From Microglena sp. YARC (Eukaryota > Chlorophyta > Chlorophyceae > Chlamydomonadales > Chlamydomonadaceae), in the NCBI GenBank assembly GCA_022414725.1, contig CM039466.1, positions 12,242,255 through 12,306,254 of the forward strand: DNA of 64,000 bases, read 5' to 3'. The translations under genes were made by a program, and so were the position numbers. The first letter of the stretch is position 1, and each line of letters opens with the position of its first letter. This document shows positions 52,701 through 64,000 of this stretch, piece by piece. Below the pieces are notes generated by a model, which was not told the origin of the DNA, made no database searches, and saw nothing but the letters and a program-made list of their open reading frames with translations.

Positions 52701-55700
52701 AACATAGAAACTGGTTTTCACTACAACACAAGTCAATATCTCTAGAACTCTGGATCATGAACAATCACTCATGCTCGTACCTCTTCAAAGGTCCAGCCAC
52801 CTAGGCGAGGATCAAGGAGGGCGGTTAGGGACAGATGCTCTGGTGAAGCATAGATGTCGTCTAGCATAGAAACTGGGTTCTGCTACAACAAAAGTCAATT
52901 GAACTCTGGATCATGAACAATCACTCATGCTCGTACCTCTTCAAAGGTCCTGTCATCTAGGCATGTATGAAGGGAAGCTGCTAGGGACAGTGGCTCTGGT
53001 GAAGCATAGCTGTCTTTTAACATAGAAACTGGGTTCTGCTACAACAAAAGTCAATTGAACTCTAGATCATGAACAATCACTCATGCTCGTACCTCTTCAA
53101 AGGTCCAGCCACCTAGGCGAGGATCAAGGGAGCTGCTAGGCGACAGTGGCTGTGATCAAGCATAGCTGTCTTCCAACATAGAAACTGTTTTTGGCGGAGC
53201 CCCCAATTCTGGGAAGCGGGAGCCCCCAGTGTTACCCATTTGTCCATCCGACCATCCATCCATCCATCCGTCTGACCGCGATGAAGCCCGACACGTCAGC
53301 CAACGGCCTCATAACTAACTCGCTTCCGTTGCCACCTGTCGCTCCCTCGCGATCACTCTCCGCCATTTTTTAGCGTCGCAGGCGCCGCTGCATCGAACTT
53401 GTCGCTACAACACAAGTCAACATCTCTAGAACTCTGGATCATGAACAATCACTCGTGCTCGTACCTCTTCAAAGGTCCAGCCATCTAGGAAAGGATCAAG
53501 GGGGGCGGCTAGGGACAGTTGCTCTGGTCAAGCATAGATGCCATCAAAATAGAAACTTGGTTCCGCTACAACACAAGTCAATTGAACTCTGGATCATGAA
53601 CAATCACTCATGCTCGTACCTCTTCAAAGGTCCAGCCACCTAGGCGAGGATCAAGGAGGGCGGTTAGGACAGTTGCTCTGGTGAAGCATAGCTGTTGTCT
53701 AACATAGAAACTGGGTTCTGCTACAACAAAAGTCAATTGAACTCTGGATCATGAACAATCACTCGTGCTTGTACCTCTTCAAAGGTCAGCCATCTAGGCA
53801 AGGATCAAGGGGAGCTGCTAGGGTCAATTGCTCTGGTGGAGCATAGCTGTCTTCCAACATAGAAACTGGTTTTCACTACAACACAAGTCAATATCTCTAG
53901 AACTCTGGATCATGAACAATCACTCATGCTCGTACCTCTTCAAAGGTCCAGCCACCTAGGCGAGGATCAAGGAGGGCGGTTAGGGACAGATGCTCTGGTG
54001 AAGCATAGATGTCGTCTAGCATAGAAACTGGGTTCTGCTACAACAAAAGTCAATTGAACTCTGGATCATGAACAATCACTCATGCTCGTACCTCTTCAAA
54101 GGTCCTGTCATCTAGGCATGTATGAAGGGAAGCTGCTAGGGACAGTGGCTCTGGTGAAGCATAGCTGTCTTTTAACATAGAAACTGGGTTCTGCTACAAC
54201 AAAAGTCAATTGAACTCTGGATCATGAACAATCACTCATGCTCGTACCTCTTCAAAGGTCCAGCCACCTAGGCGAGGATCAAGGGGAGCTGCTAGGGACA
54301 GTGGCTGTGATCAAGCATAGCTGTCTTCCAACATAGAAACTTTTTTTAGCAAAGCCCCAATTCTGGGAAGCGGGAGCCCCCAGTGTTACCCATTTGTCCA
54401 TCCGACCATCCATCCATCCATCCGTCTGACCGCGATGAAGCCCGACACGTCAGCCAACGGCCTCATAACTAACTCGCTTCCGTTGCCACCTGTCGCTCCC
54501 TCGCGATCACTCTCCGCCATTTTTTAGCGTCGCAGGCGCCGCTGCATCGAACTTGTCGCTACAACACAAGTCAACATCTCTAGAACTCTGGATCATGAAC
54601 AATCACTCGTGCTCGTACCTCTTCAAAGGTCCAGCCATCTAGGAAAGGATCAAGGGGGGCGGCTAGGGACAGTTGCTCTGGTCAAGCATAGATGCCATCA
54701 AAATAGAAACTTGGTTCCGCTACAACACAAGTCAATTGAACTCTGGATCATGAACAATCACTCATGCTCGTACCTCTTCAAAGGTCCAGCCACCTAGGCG
54801 AGGATCAAGGAGGGCGGTTAGGGACAGTTGCTCTGGTGAAGCATAGCTGTTGTCTAACATAGAAACTGGGTTCTGCTACAACAAAAGTCAATTGAACTCT
54901 GGATCATGAAACAATCACTCGTGCTTGTACCTCTTCAAAGGTCCAGCCATCTAGGCAAGGATCAAGGGGAGCTGCTAGGGTCAATTGCTCTGGTGGAGCA
55001 TAGCTGTCTTCCAACATAGAAACTGGTTTTCACTACAACACAAGTCAATATCTCTAGAACTCTGGATCATGAACAATCACTCATGCTCGTACCTCTTCAA
55101 AGGTCCAGCCACCTAGGCGAGGATCAAGGAGGGCGGTTAGGGACAGATGCTCTGGTGAAGCATAGATGTCGTCTAGCATAGAAACTGGGTTCTGCTACAA
55201 CAAAAGTCAATTGAACTCTGGATCATGAACAATCACTCATGCTCGTACCTCTTCAAAGGTCCTGTCATCTAGGCATGTATGAAGGGAAGCTGCTAGGGAC
55301 AGTGGCTCTGGTGAAGCATAGCTGTCTTTTAACATAGAAACTGGGTTCTGCTACAACAAAAGTCAATTGAACTCTGGATCATGAACAATCACTCATGCTC
55401 GTACCTCTTCAAAGGTCCAGCCACCTAGGCGAGGATCAAGGGGAGCTGCTAGGGACAGTGGCTGTGATCAAGCATAGCTGTCTTCCAACATAGAAACTGT
55501 TTTTTAGCAAAGCCCCCCAATTCTGGGAAGCGGGAGCCCCCAGTGTTACCCATTTGTCCATCCGACCATCCATCCATCCATCCGTCTGACCGCGATGAAG
55601 CCCGACACGTCAGCAACGGCCTCATAAACTAACTCGCTTCCGTTGCACCTGTCGCTCCCTCGCGATCACTCTCGCCATTTTTTAGCGTCGCAGGCGCCGC

Positions 55701-58700
55701 TGCATCGAAACTTGTCGCTACAACACAAGTCAACATCTCTAGAACTCTGGATCATAACAATCACTCGTGTGCTCGTACCTCTTCAAAGGTCCAGCCATCT
55801 AGGAAAGGATCAAGGGGGCGGCTAGGGACAGTTGCTCTGGTCAAGCATAGATGCCATCAAAATAGAAAAATTGGTTCCGCTACAACACAAGTCAATTGAA
55901 CTCTGGATCATGAACAATCACTCATGCTCGTACCTCTTCAAAGGTCCAGCCATCTAGGCGAGGATCAAGGAGGCGGTTAGGACAGTTGCTCTGGTGAAGC
56001 ATAGCTGTTGTCTAACATAGAAACTGGTTCTGCTACAACAAAAGTCAATTTAACTCTGGATCATGAACAATCACTTCGTGCTTGTACCTCTTCAAAGGTC
56101 CAGCCATCTAGGCAAGGATCAAGGGGAGCTGCTAGGGTCAATTGCTCTGGTGGAGCATAGCTGTCTTCCAACATAGAAACTGGTTTTCACTACAACACAA
56201 GTCAATATCTCTAGAACTCTGGATCATGAACAATCACTCATGCTCGTACCTCTTCAAAGGTCCAGCCACCTAGGCGAGGATCAAAGGAGGGCGGTTAGGG
56301 ACAGATGCTCTGGTGAAGCATAGATGTCGTCTAGCATAGAAACTGGTTCTGCTACAACAAAAGTCAATTGAACTCTGGATCATGAACAATCACTCATGCT
56401 CGTACCTCTTCAAAGGTCCTGTCATCTAGGCATGTATGAAGGGAAGCTGCTAGGGACAGTGGCTCTGGTGAAGCATAGCTGTCTTTTAACATAGAAACTG
56501 GGTTCTGCTACAACAAAAGTCAATTGAACTCTGGATCATGAACAATCACTCATGCTCGTACCTCTTCAAAGGTCCAGCCACCTAGGCGAGGATCAAGGGG
56601 AGCTGCTAGGGACAGTGGCTGTGATCAAGCATAGCTGTCTTCCAACATAGAAACTGTTTTTTAGCAAAGCCCCCAATTCTGGGAAGCGGGAGCCCCCAGT
56701 GTTACCCATTTGTCCATCCGACCATCCATCCATCCATCCGTCTGACCGCGATGAAGCCCGACACGTCAGCCAACGGCCTCATAACTAACTCGCTTCCGTT
56801 GCCACCTGTCGCTCCCCTCGCGATCACTCTCGCCATTTTTTAGCGTCGCAGGCGCCGCTGCATCGAACTTGTCGCTACAACACAAGTCAACATCTCTAGA
56901 ACTCTGGATCATGAACAATCACTCGTGCTCGTACCTCTTCAAAGGTCCAGCCATCTAGGAAAGGATCAAGGGGGGCGGCTAGGGACAGTTGCTCTGGTCA
57001 AGCATAGATGCCATCAAAATAGAAACTTGGTTCCGCTACAACACAAGTCAATTGAACTCTGGATCATGAACAATCACTCATGCTCGTACCTCTTCAAAGG
57101 TCCAGCCATCTAGGCGAGGATCAAGGAGGGCGTTAGGACAGTTGCTCTGGTGAAGCATAGCTGTTGTCTAAACATAGAAACTGGGTTCTGCTACAACAAA
57201 AGTCAATTGAACTCTGGATCATGAACAATCACTCGTGCTTGTACCTCTTCAAAGGTCCAGCCATCTAGGCAAGGATCAAGGGGAGCTGCTAGGGTCAATT
57301 GCTCTGGTGGAGCATAGCTGTCTTTCCAACATAGAAACTGGTTTTCACTACAACACAAGTCAATATCTCTAGAACTCTGGATCATGAACAATCACTCATG
57401 CTCGTACCTCTTCAAAGGTCCAGCCACCTAGGCGAGGATCAAGGAGGGCGGTTAGGGACAGATGCTCTGGTGAAGCATAGATGTCGTCTAGCATAGAAAC
57501 TGGGTTCTGCTACAACAAAAGTCAATTGAACTCTGGATCATGAACAATCACTCATGCTCGTACCTCTTCAAAGGTCCTGTCATCTAGGCATGTATGAAGG
57601 AAGCTGCTAGGGACAGTGGCTCTGGTGAAGCATAGCTGTCTTTTAACATAGAAACTGGGTTTCTGCTACAACAAAAGTCAATTGAACTCTGGATCATGAA
57701 CAATCACTCATGCTCGTACCTCTTCAAAGGTCCAGCCACCTAGGCGAGGATCAAGGGAGCTGCTAGGGACAGTGGCTGTGATCAAGCATAGCTGTCTTCC
57801 AACATAGAAACTGTTTTTTAGCAAAGCCCCCAATTCTGGGAGCGGGAGCCCCCAGTGTTACCCATTTGTCCATCCGACCATCCATCCATCCATCCGTCTG
57901 ACCGCGATGAAGCCCGACACGTCAGCCAACGGGCCTCATAACTAACTCGCTTCCGTTGCCACCTGTCGCTCCCCTCGCGATCACTCTCCGCCATTTTTAG
58001 CGTCGCAGGCGCCGCTGCATCGAACTTGTCGCTACAACACAAGTCAACATCTCTAGAACTCTGGATCATGAACAATCACTCGCTCGTACCTCTTCAAAGG
58101 TCCAGCATCTAGGAAAGGATCAAGGGGGGCGGCTAGGGACAGTTGCTCTGGTCAAGCATAGATGCCATCAAAATAGAAACTTGTTCCGCTACAACACAAG
58201 TCAATTGAACTCTGGATCATGAACAATCACTCATGCTCGTACCTCTTCAAAGGTCCAGCCACCTAGGCGAGGATCAAGGAGGGCGGTTAGGGACAGTTGC
58301 TCTGGTGAAGCATAGCTGTTGTCTAATTTACATAGAAACTGGGTTCAATGCTACAAAACAAAGTCAATTGAACTTCTGGATCATGAACAATCCACTCGTG
58401 CTTGTAGCTCTTCAAAGGTCCAGCCATCTAGGCATAGGATCAAGGGGTGAGCTGCTAGGGTCAATTGCTCTGGTGGAGCATAGCTGTCTTCCAAGCATAG
58501 AAACTGGTTTTCACTACAAACACAAGTCAATCTCTCTAGAACTCTGGATCATGAACAATCACTCATGCTCGTACCTCTTCAAAAGGTCCAGCCACCTAGG
58601 CGAGGATCAAGGAGGCGGTTAGGGACAGATGCTCTGGTGAAGCATAGATGTCGTCTAGCATAGAAACTGGGTTCTGCTACAACAAAAGTCAATTGAACTC

Positions 58701-59844
58701 TGGATCATGAACAATCACTCATGCTCGTACCTCTTCAAAGGTCCTGTCATCTAGGCATGTATGAAGGGAAGCTGCTAGGGACAGTGGCTCTGGTGAAGCA
58801 TAGCTGTCTTTTAACATAGAAACTGGGTTCTGCTACAACAAAAGTCAATTGAACTCTGGATCATGAACAATCACTCATGCTCGTACCTCTTCAAAGCCAG
58901 CCACCTAGGCGAGGATCAAGGGGAGCTGCTAGGGACAGTGGCTTGTGATCAAGCATAGCTGTCTTCCAACATAGAAACTGTTTTTTAGCAGCCCCCAATT
59001 CTGGGAAGCCGGGAGCCCCCAGTGTTACCCCATTTGTCCATCCGACCATCCATCCATCCATCCGTCTGACCGCGATGAAGCCCGACACGTCAGCCAACGG
59101 CCTCATAACTAACTCGCTTCCGTTGCCACCTGTCGCTCCCTCGCGATCACTCTCCGCCATTTTTAGCGTCGCAGGCGCCGCTGCATCGAACTTGTCGCTA
59201 CAACACAAGTCAACATCTCTAGAACTCTGGATCATGAACAATCACTCGTGCTCGTACCTCTTCAAAGGTCCAGCCATCTAGGAAAGGATCAAGGGGCGGC
59301 TAGGGACAGTTGCTCTGGTCAAGCATAGATGCCATCAAATAGAAACTTGGTTCCGCTACAACACAAGTCAATTGAACTCTGCGATCAATGAACAATCACT
59401 CATGCTCGTACCTCTTCAAAGGTCCAGCCATCTAGGCGAGGATCAAGGAGGGCGGTTAGGGACAGTTGCTCTGCGTGAAGCATTAGCTGTTGTCTAACAT
59501 AGAAACTGGGTTTCTGCTACAACAAAAGTCAATTGAACTCTGGATCATGAACAATCACTCGTGCTTGTACCTCTTCAAAGGTCCCAGCCATCTAGGCAAG
59601 GATCAAGGGGAGCTGAGGGTCAATTGCTCTGGTGAGCATAGCTGTCTTCCAACATAGACAACTGGTTTTCACTACAACACAAGTCAATATCTCTAGAACT
59701 CTGGGATCATGAACAATCATGATGCTCTACTACGTTCAAAAGGTCCAGCATCCTAGGCGGCTCCCCATCAAGCGAGTCTCTCGCGTCTAGACACGCCGAG
59801 CGATGCTCTTTTAAGCTACACATGCCGATCCTGTCGTCTAATTT

Positions 59845-60844
59845 NNNNNNNNNNNNNNNNNNNNNNNNNNNNNNNNNNNNNNNNNNNNNNNNNNNNNNNN
59901 NNNNNNNNNNNNNNNNNNNNNNNNNNNNNNNNNNNNNNNNNNNNNNNNNNNNNNNNNNNNNNNNNNNNNNNNNNNNNNNNNNNNNNNNNNNNNNNNNNNN
60001 NNNNNNNNNNNNNNNNNNNNNNNNNNNNNNNNNNNNNNNNNNNNNNNNNNNNNNNNNNNNNNNNNNNNNNNNNNNNNNNNNNNNNNNNNNNNNNNNNNNN
60101 NNNNNNNNNNNNNNNNNNNNNNNNNNNNNNNNNNNNNNNNNNNNNNNNNNNNNNNNNNNNNNNNNNNNNNNNNNNNNNNNNNNNNNNNNNNNNNNNNNNN
60201 NNNNNNNNNNNNNNNNNNNNNNNNNNNNNNNNNNNNNNNNNNNNNNNNNNNNNNNNNNNNNNNNNNNNNNNNNNNNNNNNNNNNNNNNNNNNNNNNNNNN
60301 NNNNNNNNNNNNNNNNNNNNNNNNNNNNNNNNNNNNNNNNNNNNNNNNNNNNNNNNNNNNNNNNNNNNNNNNNNNNNNNNNNNNNNNNNNNNNNNNNNNN
60401 NNNNNNNNNNNNNNNNNNNNNNNNNNNNNNNNNNNNNNNNNNNNNNNNNNNNNNNNNNNNNNNNNNNNNNNNNNNNNNNNNNNNNNNNNNNNNNNNNNNN
60501 NNNNNNNNNNNNNNNNNNNNNNNNNNNNNNNNNNNNNNNNNNNNNNNNNNNNNNNNNNNNNNNNNNNNNNNNNNNNNNNNNNNNNNNNNNNNNNNNNNNN
60601 NNNNNNNNNNNNNNNNNNNNNNNNNNNNNNNNNNNNNNNNNNNNNNNNNNNNNNNNNNNNNNNNNNNNNNNNNNNNNNNNNNNNNNNNNNNNNNNNNNNN
60701 NNNNNNNNNNNNNNNNNNNNNNNNNNNNNNNNNNNNNNNNNNNNNNNNNNNNNNNNNNNNNNNNNNNNNNNNNNNNNNNNNNNNNNNNNNNNNNNNNNNN
60801 NNNNNNNNNNNNNNNNNNNNNNNNNNNNNNNNNNNNNNNNNNNN
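59845..60844. other. Assembly gap, 1000 N
   Basis: Exactly 1000 unknown bases at the end of the satellite. The array length is therefore a minimum. Confidence 1.
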
Positions 60845-63335
60845 TGATTCTGCAGGCACCAGATGCCCCCAACACAGTGGCCTTTAGCCCCCCCCAAGAC
60901 CCCCCCAGACCCCCCCAAAGACCCCCAAGGACCCCCAAGACCCCTCGGCACACACTACCACCACACGAAGCAGGTGTCCGTCGGACCCCCCCACTCCCAC
61001 CCCTCAAGAACCCCCCACCCCCCACACCCCACCCCCCCCCCATGCCGCGTGCGCGTGAGTTCCTTCACTGGACTGCGGCCGAAAAACGGACAATCCATTC
61101 AAATTACAGAACTGTCCGATGAACAGAACCGTCGTTATATAATTCGGACCTTCAACTGTTTCAAGGAACCCCTTTTTGTCCTGTCAAATGATCGACCGAA
61201 CGCCGCTCACTTGCTCGCATTCTTCCGAGTTATCCTGGTGACAGGCGACACTCGAACTCCCCCGTGCACAATAACGTGACGAAGAGGATTTGTAGAAACT
61301 GCATTGTGCGCAATGCAAGTGTTTGCGCTTCTATTGTGGGGATACCTCCTAGTCGCACATCTCATTCTCGACAGCACGAAGATGCTGACTGGCGCGCTAT
61401 TGATCATCATCCGATCCACGCCCTTGTATCCTTGCGTACCCACCAGCTGTCGACCTCTCCAAATCACACCTAGGCCACCCTAGTACGTGATCTGCAGGAG
61501 CATCAGATCCCCCCCAACCACAGGTGGCCTTGAACCCCCCCCCCACCCCCCACCAAGACCCCCCCAAGACCCCCCCCAAGACCCCCCCCAAGACCCCCCA
61601 AGACCCCCCCAAGACCCCCCCCCAAGACCCCCCCAAGACCCCCCCCCCTCCACCAACACTACCACCACCACAAGCAGGTGTCCGTGACCTCCCCCCCCCC
61701 CCCCCCCCCAAAGAACCCCGCCCCCCCCCACCCCCCGTTGCGCGTGCGCGTGAGGTCCTCACTGACTGAGCAGGCCGAATGGAAATCCAAATTCAAATTA
61801 CGAAAATCTGTCCGTCTGATACAGAACCGTCGATTTATATAATGGTCGGGGACCCTTCAACTTGTTTTCAAAGGAAACCCTCTTTGTTCTGTCAATGTCG
61901 ACCCGACCCGCTCCTTGCGCATTCTCTCCTATATTTCCTAGCTCGACCATGGCGACACTCGAAGACTCCGCTGTCAACAATAAACTGAAAAGAGCGTATT
62001 TGGAGAACGGCATGTGGCAGATTTCAATTGTTGGTTCTGTGTGGGGATATCCTCCTAGATCGCCACATCTCATCTCGACAGCCGAAGATAGCTGTATCGC
62101 CGGCTATTGATCATCATCACGAATCACGCCTGCTGTCTTGCGTACCCAGCTGTCGACCCTCCAAAATCACACCTAGCACCCTAGTAACGTGATCGCAGCT
62201 TAAGGCTTCGTGCGTACGAACCGGTTGTCGATAATATCACGCTCATTAGTAGCGTCAACGTTCCCGCAGCGTGTGACTTCTTGGAAGTCAAATTTCAATT
62301 TTCAATTTGATGTGCAGCATCAGATCCCCCCACACAGTGTGCCTTGACCCCCCCCCCCCCCACCCCCACCCCCCCCCAACCCCCCCCCTCCACACCACTA
62401 CCAGCCACCACAAGCATGGTGTCCGTGACCCCCCCTCCCCCCCACCCCCCCCCCCCACCCACCCCCCGTGGCGCGGTGCGCGTGAGGATCCAGTTCACTG
62501 ACTGCAGCCGAAATGGAATATCAATTTTCAAATTTTACAGAACTGTTCCGATGAACAGAAATCCGTGTTATATAATCGGGGACCCTTCCAACGTTAGTTT
62601 TCATAAGGAACCCTCTTTGTTGTCCTGCGTGCAAATGTCGACCCGACCCGGCTCACTTGCGCGTTCTCCCGTATTGCCTGTGACATGGCGGCACTCGAAA
62701 CCCCCGTGTCAACAATAACTTAAGAAGAGGTATTTGAGACTGCCATGTGCGCAGATTCAATTGTTTGGTTCTGTGTGGGATAACCTCCTAGATTCGCCAC
62801 ATTCAATCTCGACAGCACCGGAAGATGCTGATGCGCGCTATTGATCATCATCACGACATCCACGCCTGTGTCCTTGCGTACCCACAGCTGTCGACCCTCC
62901 ACAGAATCACACCTAGCACCCTACGTAACTGATGTCTGCAGCATCAGTATCCCCCCCCACACAGGTGGCCTTGCACCCTCCCCCCCCCCCCCAAGACCCC
63001 CCAAGATCCCCCCCCCCCCCCCCTCCACACCACTACCCACACCACAAGCAGGTGTGTTCGTGGACCCCCCCCCCCCCCCAAGATCCCGCCCCCCCCCATC
63101 CCCTCTCCCCACCCCCATAACCCACCTCCCACCACCACAACTCCACCACAACTCCACTCCCACCAAAAAACGCACACACGCAAAACACTAACAACACCAC
63201 ACACCACCACGGACCAGGTGTCTGTGACCCCCCACCCCCACCCCCACCCCCACCCCCAGCCCCCCCCCACCCCCCCACAAACTCCCCCCACAACCAGGTT
63301 GTCCGTGCACCCTGCTGCCGAGCGCTCTCGATCAG
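60845..63335. repeat. Long tandem repeat, ~630-815-bp units, four copies (first partial)
   Basis: Unit starts are near 60845 (cut by gap), 61493, 62306 and 62933. Each has GCATCAGATCCCCCC, an ACCCCCCCAAG C-rich block, ACCACAAGCAGGTGTCCGTG, GTGCGCGTGAG, TATATAATCGGGGACCC-type sequence, GTCGACCCGACCCG, GATGCTGA..GCGCGCTATTGATC and CCCAGCTGTCGACC. Copies differ by many small indels. Frames across it are not conserved between copies, so it is not treated as coding. Confidence 0.75.
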
Positions 63336-63459
63336 AATGTTGTCACCAGCAGTAAGAGCGCAGATTTGAGGGCCCATAAGACAGCTAATGGCCACCTGCA
63401 GCATGCTAGGGTCTCTCATGCAAACAGCTCGGTGATGAAGCCCCTGCAGTTCTTTGTTT

Positions 63460-64000
63460 CATGGAGTGGGGTCATTACCCTGGCATACAAGTATGTATTT
63501 TTCAACACGCTATTTTTGGTTTAATATTTGGGAGAGGGTTCATCACCCTGCCCTACATTTGTTTAAATATGATAACTGCAGTTGTTTGTTTCATAGAGTG
63601 GGTATAATTACCCAGAAGGGTGCATTACCAATATAAAACTGGCATACAAGTATGCATTTTTAATATCAAAATTGTGGTGAAGGTGTTAAGGGCCTACAAG
63701 TTATTTTTAATATCATAATTAGGGTTCAGGTTTTTGAGAGTACAAGTATGTATTTTTTAATATGATAATTGTGGTTCAGGTTTTGGAGCCTACAATTATG
63801 CATTTTTAATATCAAAATTGTGGTTGAGGTTTTTGGGCCTAAAAGTATTTATTTTTGTAAATCATAATTGTCGTTCAACTTTTTGAGCCTACACGTATGT
63901 ATTCTTTAATATCAAAATTGTTACGGTTTTGGGAGTGGGATCATTACCCTCGCCTATAAGTATGTATTTTTTAATATAATAATTGTGGGTTAGTGTTTGG
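63460..64000. repeat. AT-rich ~65-bp tandem repeat
   Basis: About eight units with TACAAGTATGTATTTTT, TAATATCA(A/T)AATTGTGGTT and GAGGTTTTGGGCCT, running off the window end. Confidence 0.8.

Larger units (their letters stand above)
47941..59760 (-). repeat. Exon-derived satellite with higher-order structure (SAM gene)
   Basis: About 60 head-to-tail copies of a 155-156-bp unit. On the minus strand each unit is an exon-like block (AGCTATGCTTCACCAGAGCA, CTTGATCCTCGCCTAGGTGG, CTGGACCTTTGAAGAG) followed by GTACGAGCA, ~54 bp of intron-like sequence and GTTGTAG. The first unit (47941-48024) is the accepted SAM-gene exon; the rest have altered acceptors or lengths. From about 49500, six distinguishable unit types form a ~1155-bp higher-order repeat; two shorter 3-unit versions are ~680 bp. 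Each ends with an element C copy (starts near 49510, 50190, 51345, 52030, 53180, 54340, 55500, 56655, 57815, 58980). From about 55.5 kb small indels multiply towards the gap. Confidence 0.9.

Noticed and set aside
47941..59760. hAT transposase fragments (LDPR motif) in the satellite
   Set aside because: The TALLDPR-like string superficially resembles hAT transposases, but the unit is a single 28-codon exon spliced to a SAM domain in frame, with no other transposase feature.
47930..59760. Tandem coding exons giving a repeat protein
   Set aside because: Most copies would enter out of phase (lengths about 80 or 77) and several carry stops or lost acceptors, so a continuous repeat protein is not supported.
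59707..61043. Long frames through the second N gap
   Set aside because: Same reason; the real flanking sequence is satellite.

Overview
This window reads as nuclear DNA of a photosynthetic eukaryote, most likely a green-lineage (prasinophyte/chlorophyte-like) alga. The evidence is GT-AG introns, a plastid-type thioredoxin with a transit-peptide-like leader, a non-LTR retrotransposon with algal-style domain order, SINEs, MITEs, a Copia remnant and very heavy satellite content. The lineage is an inference; I see no taxonomic marker gene. There are no operons or bacterial-style genes. Most open frames here are translations of repeats. Two exactly 1000-base N runs (21319-22318, 59845-60844) are scaffold gaps, and sequence beside them looks error-rich.

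Layout. 1-6.5 kb: a decayed non-LTR retroelement on the minus strand (RNase H, CCHC zinc knuckle, restriction-like endonuclease), inserted at the end of a dispersed repeat (R1) and itself split by a 2.36-kb foldback element with 7-bp target duplications. 6.5-13.6 kb: a TIR element, a tRNA-derived SINE, a hAT-like MITE, a second R1 copy, a rearranged Copia fragment with LTRs, and a palindrome-rich hAT-like element. 13.6-27 kb: fragments of a plus-strand coiled-coil gene (or genes) with repeatedly duplicated exons, separated by huge simple-sequence tracts (poly-C, TGACG-type, TACCTCC, CCTGA, GGGAGG, CCTAA). The terminal exon at 26395-26883 is the clearest. 27-32 kb: SINEs, a 5'-truncated copy of the same retroelement with a 12-bp target duplication, and another MITE.

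32965-35131 is the one complete gene: a three-exon, 256-residue plastid-type thioredoxin-like protein with a WCRNC active site. Its second intron and 3' flank are built of minisatellites. 35-45 kb holds dispersed and tandem repeats with no convincing gene.

45096-48024 (minus strand) is the 3' end of a SAM-domain gene. Four exons join in frame: 28 codons, a 10-codon microexon, and two halves of the SAM domain, separated by minisatellite-filled introns. Immediately upstream of the 28-codon exon lies the most striking structure in the window: about 60 tandem copies (47.9-59.8 kb) of a 155-156-bp unit made of that exon and its flanking intron. They are organised as 6-unit and 3-unit higher-order repeats, each ending in a captured 210-bp mobile element. 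The copies keep splice-donor-like sequence but have acceptor changes that would break the frame, so this is an exon-derived satellite inside, or bounding, a gene. 60.8-64 kb holds further long tandem repeats.
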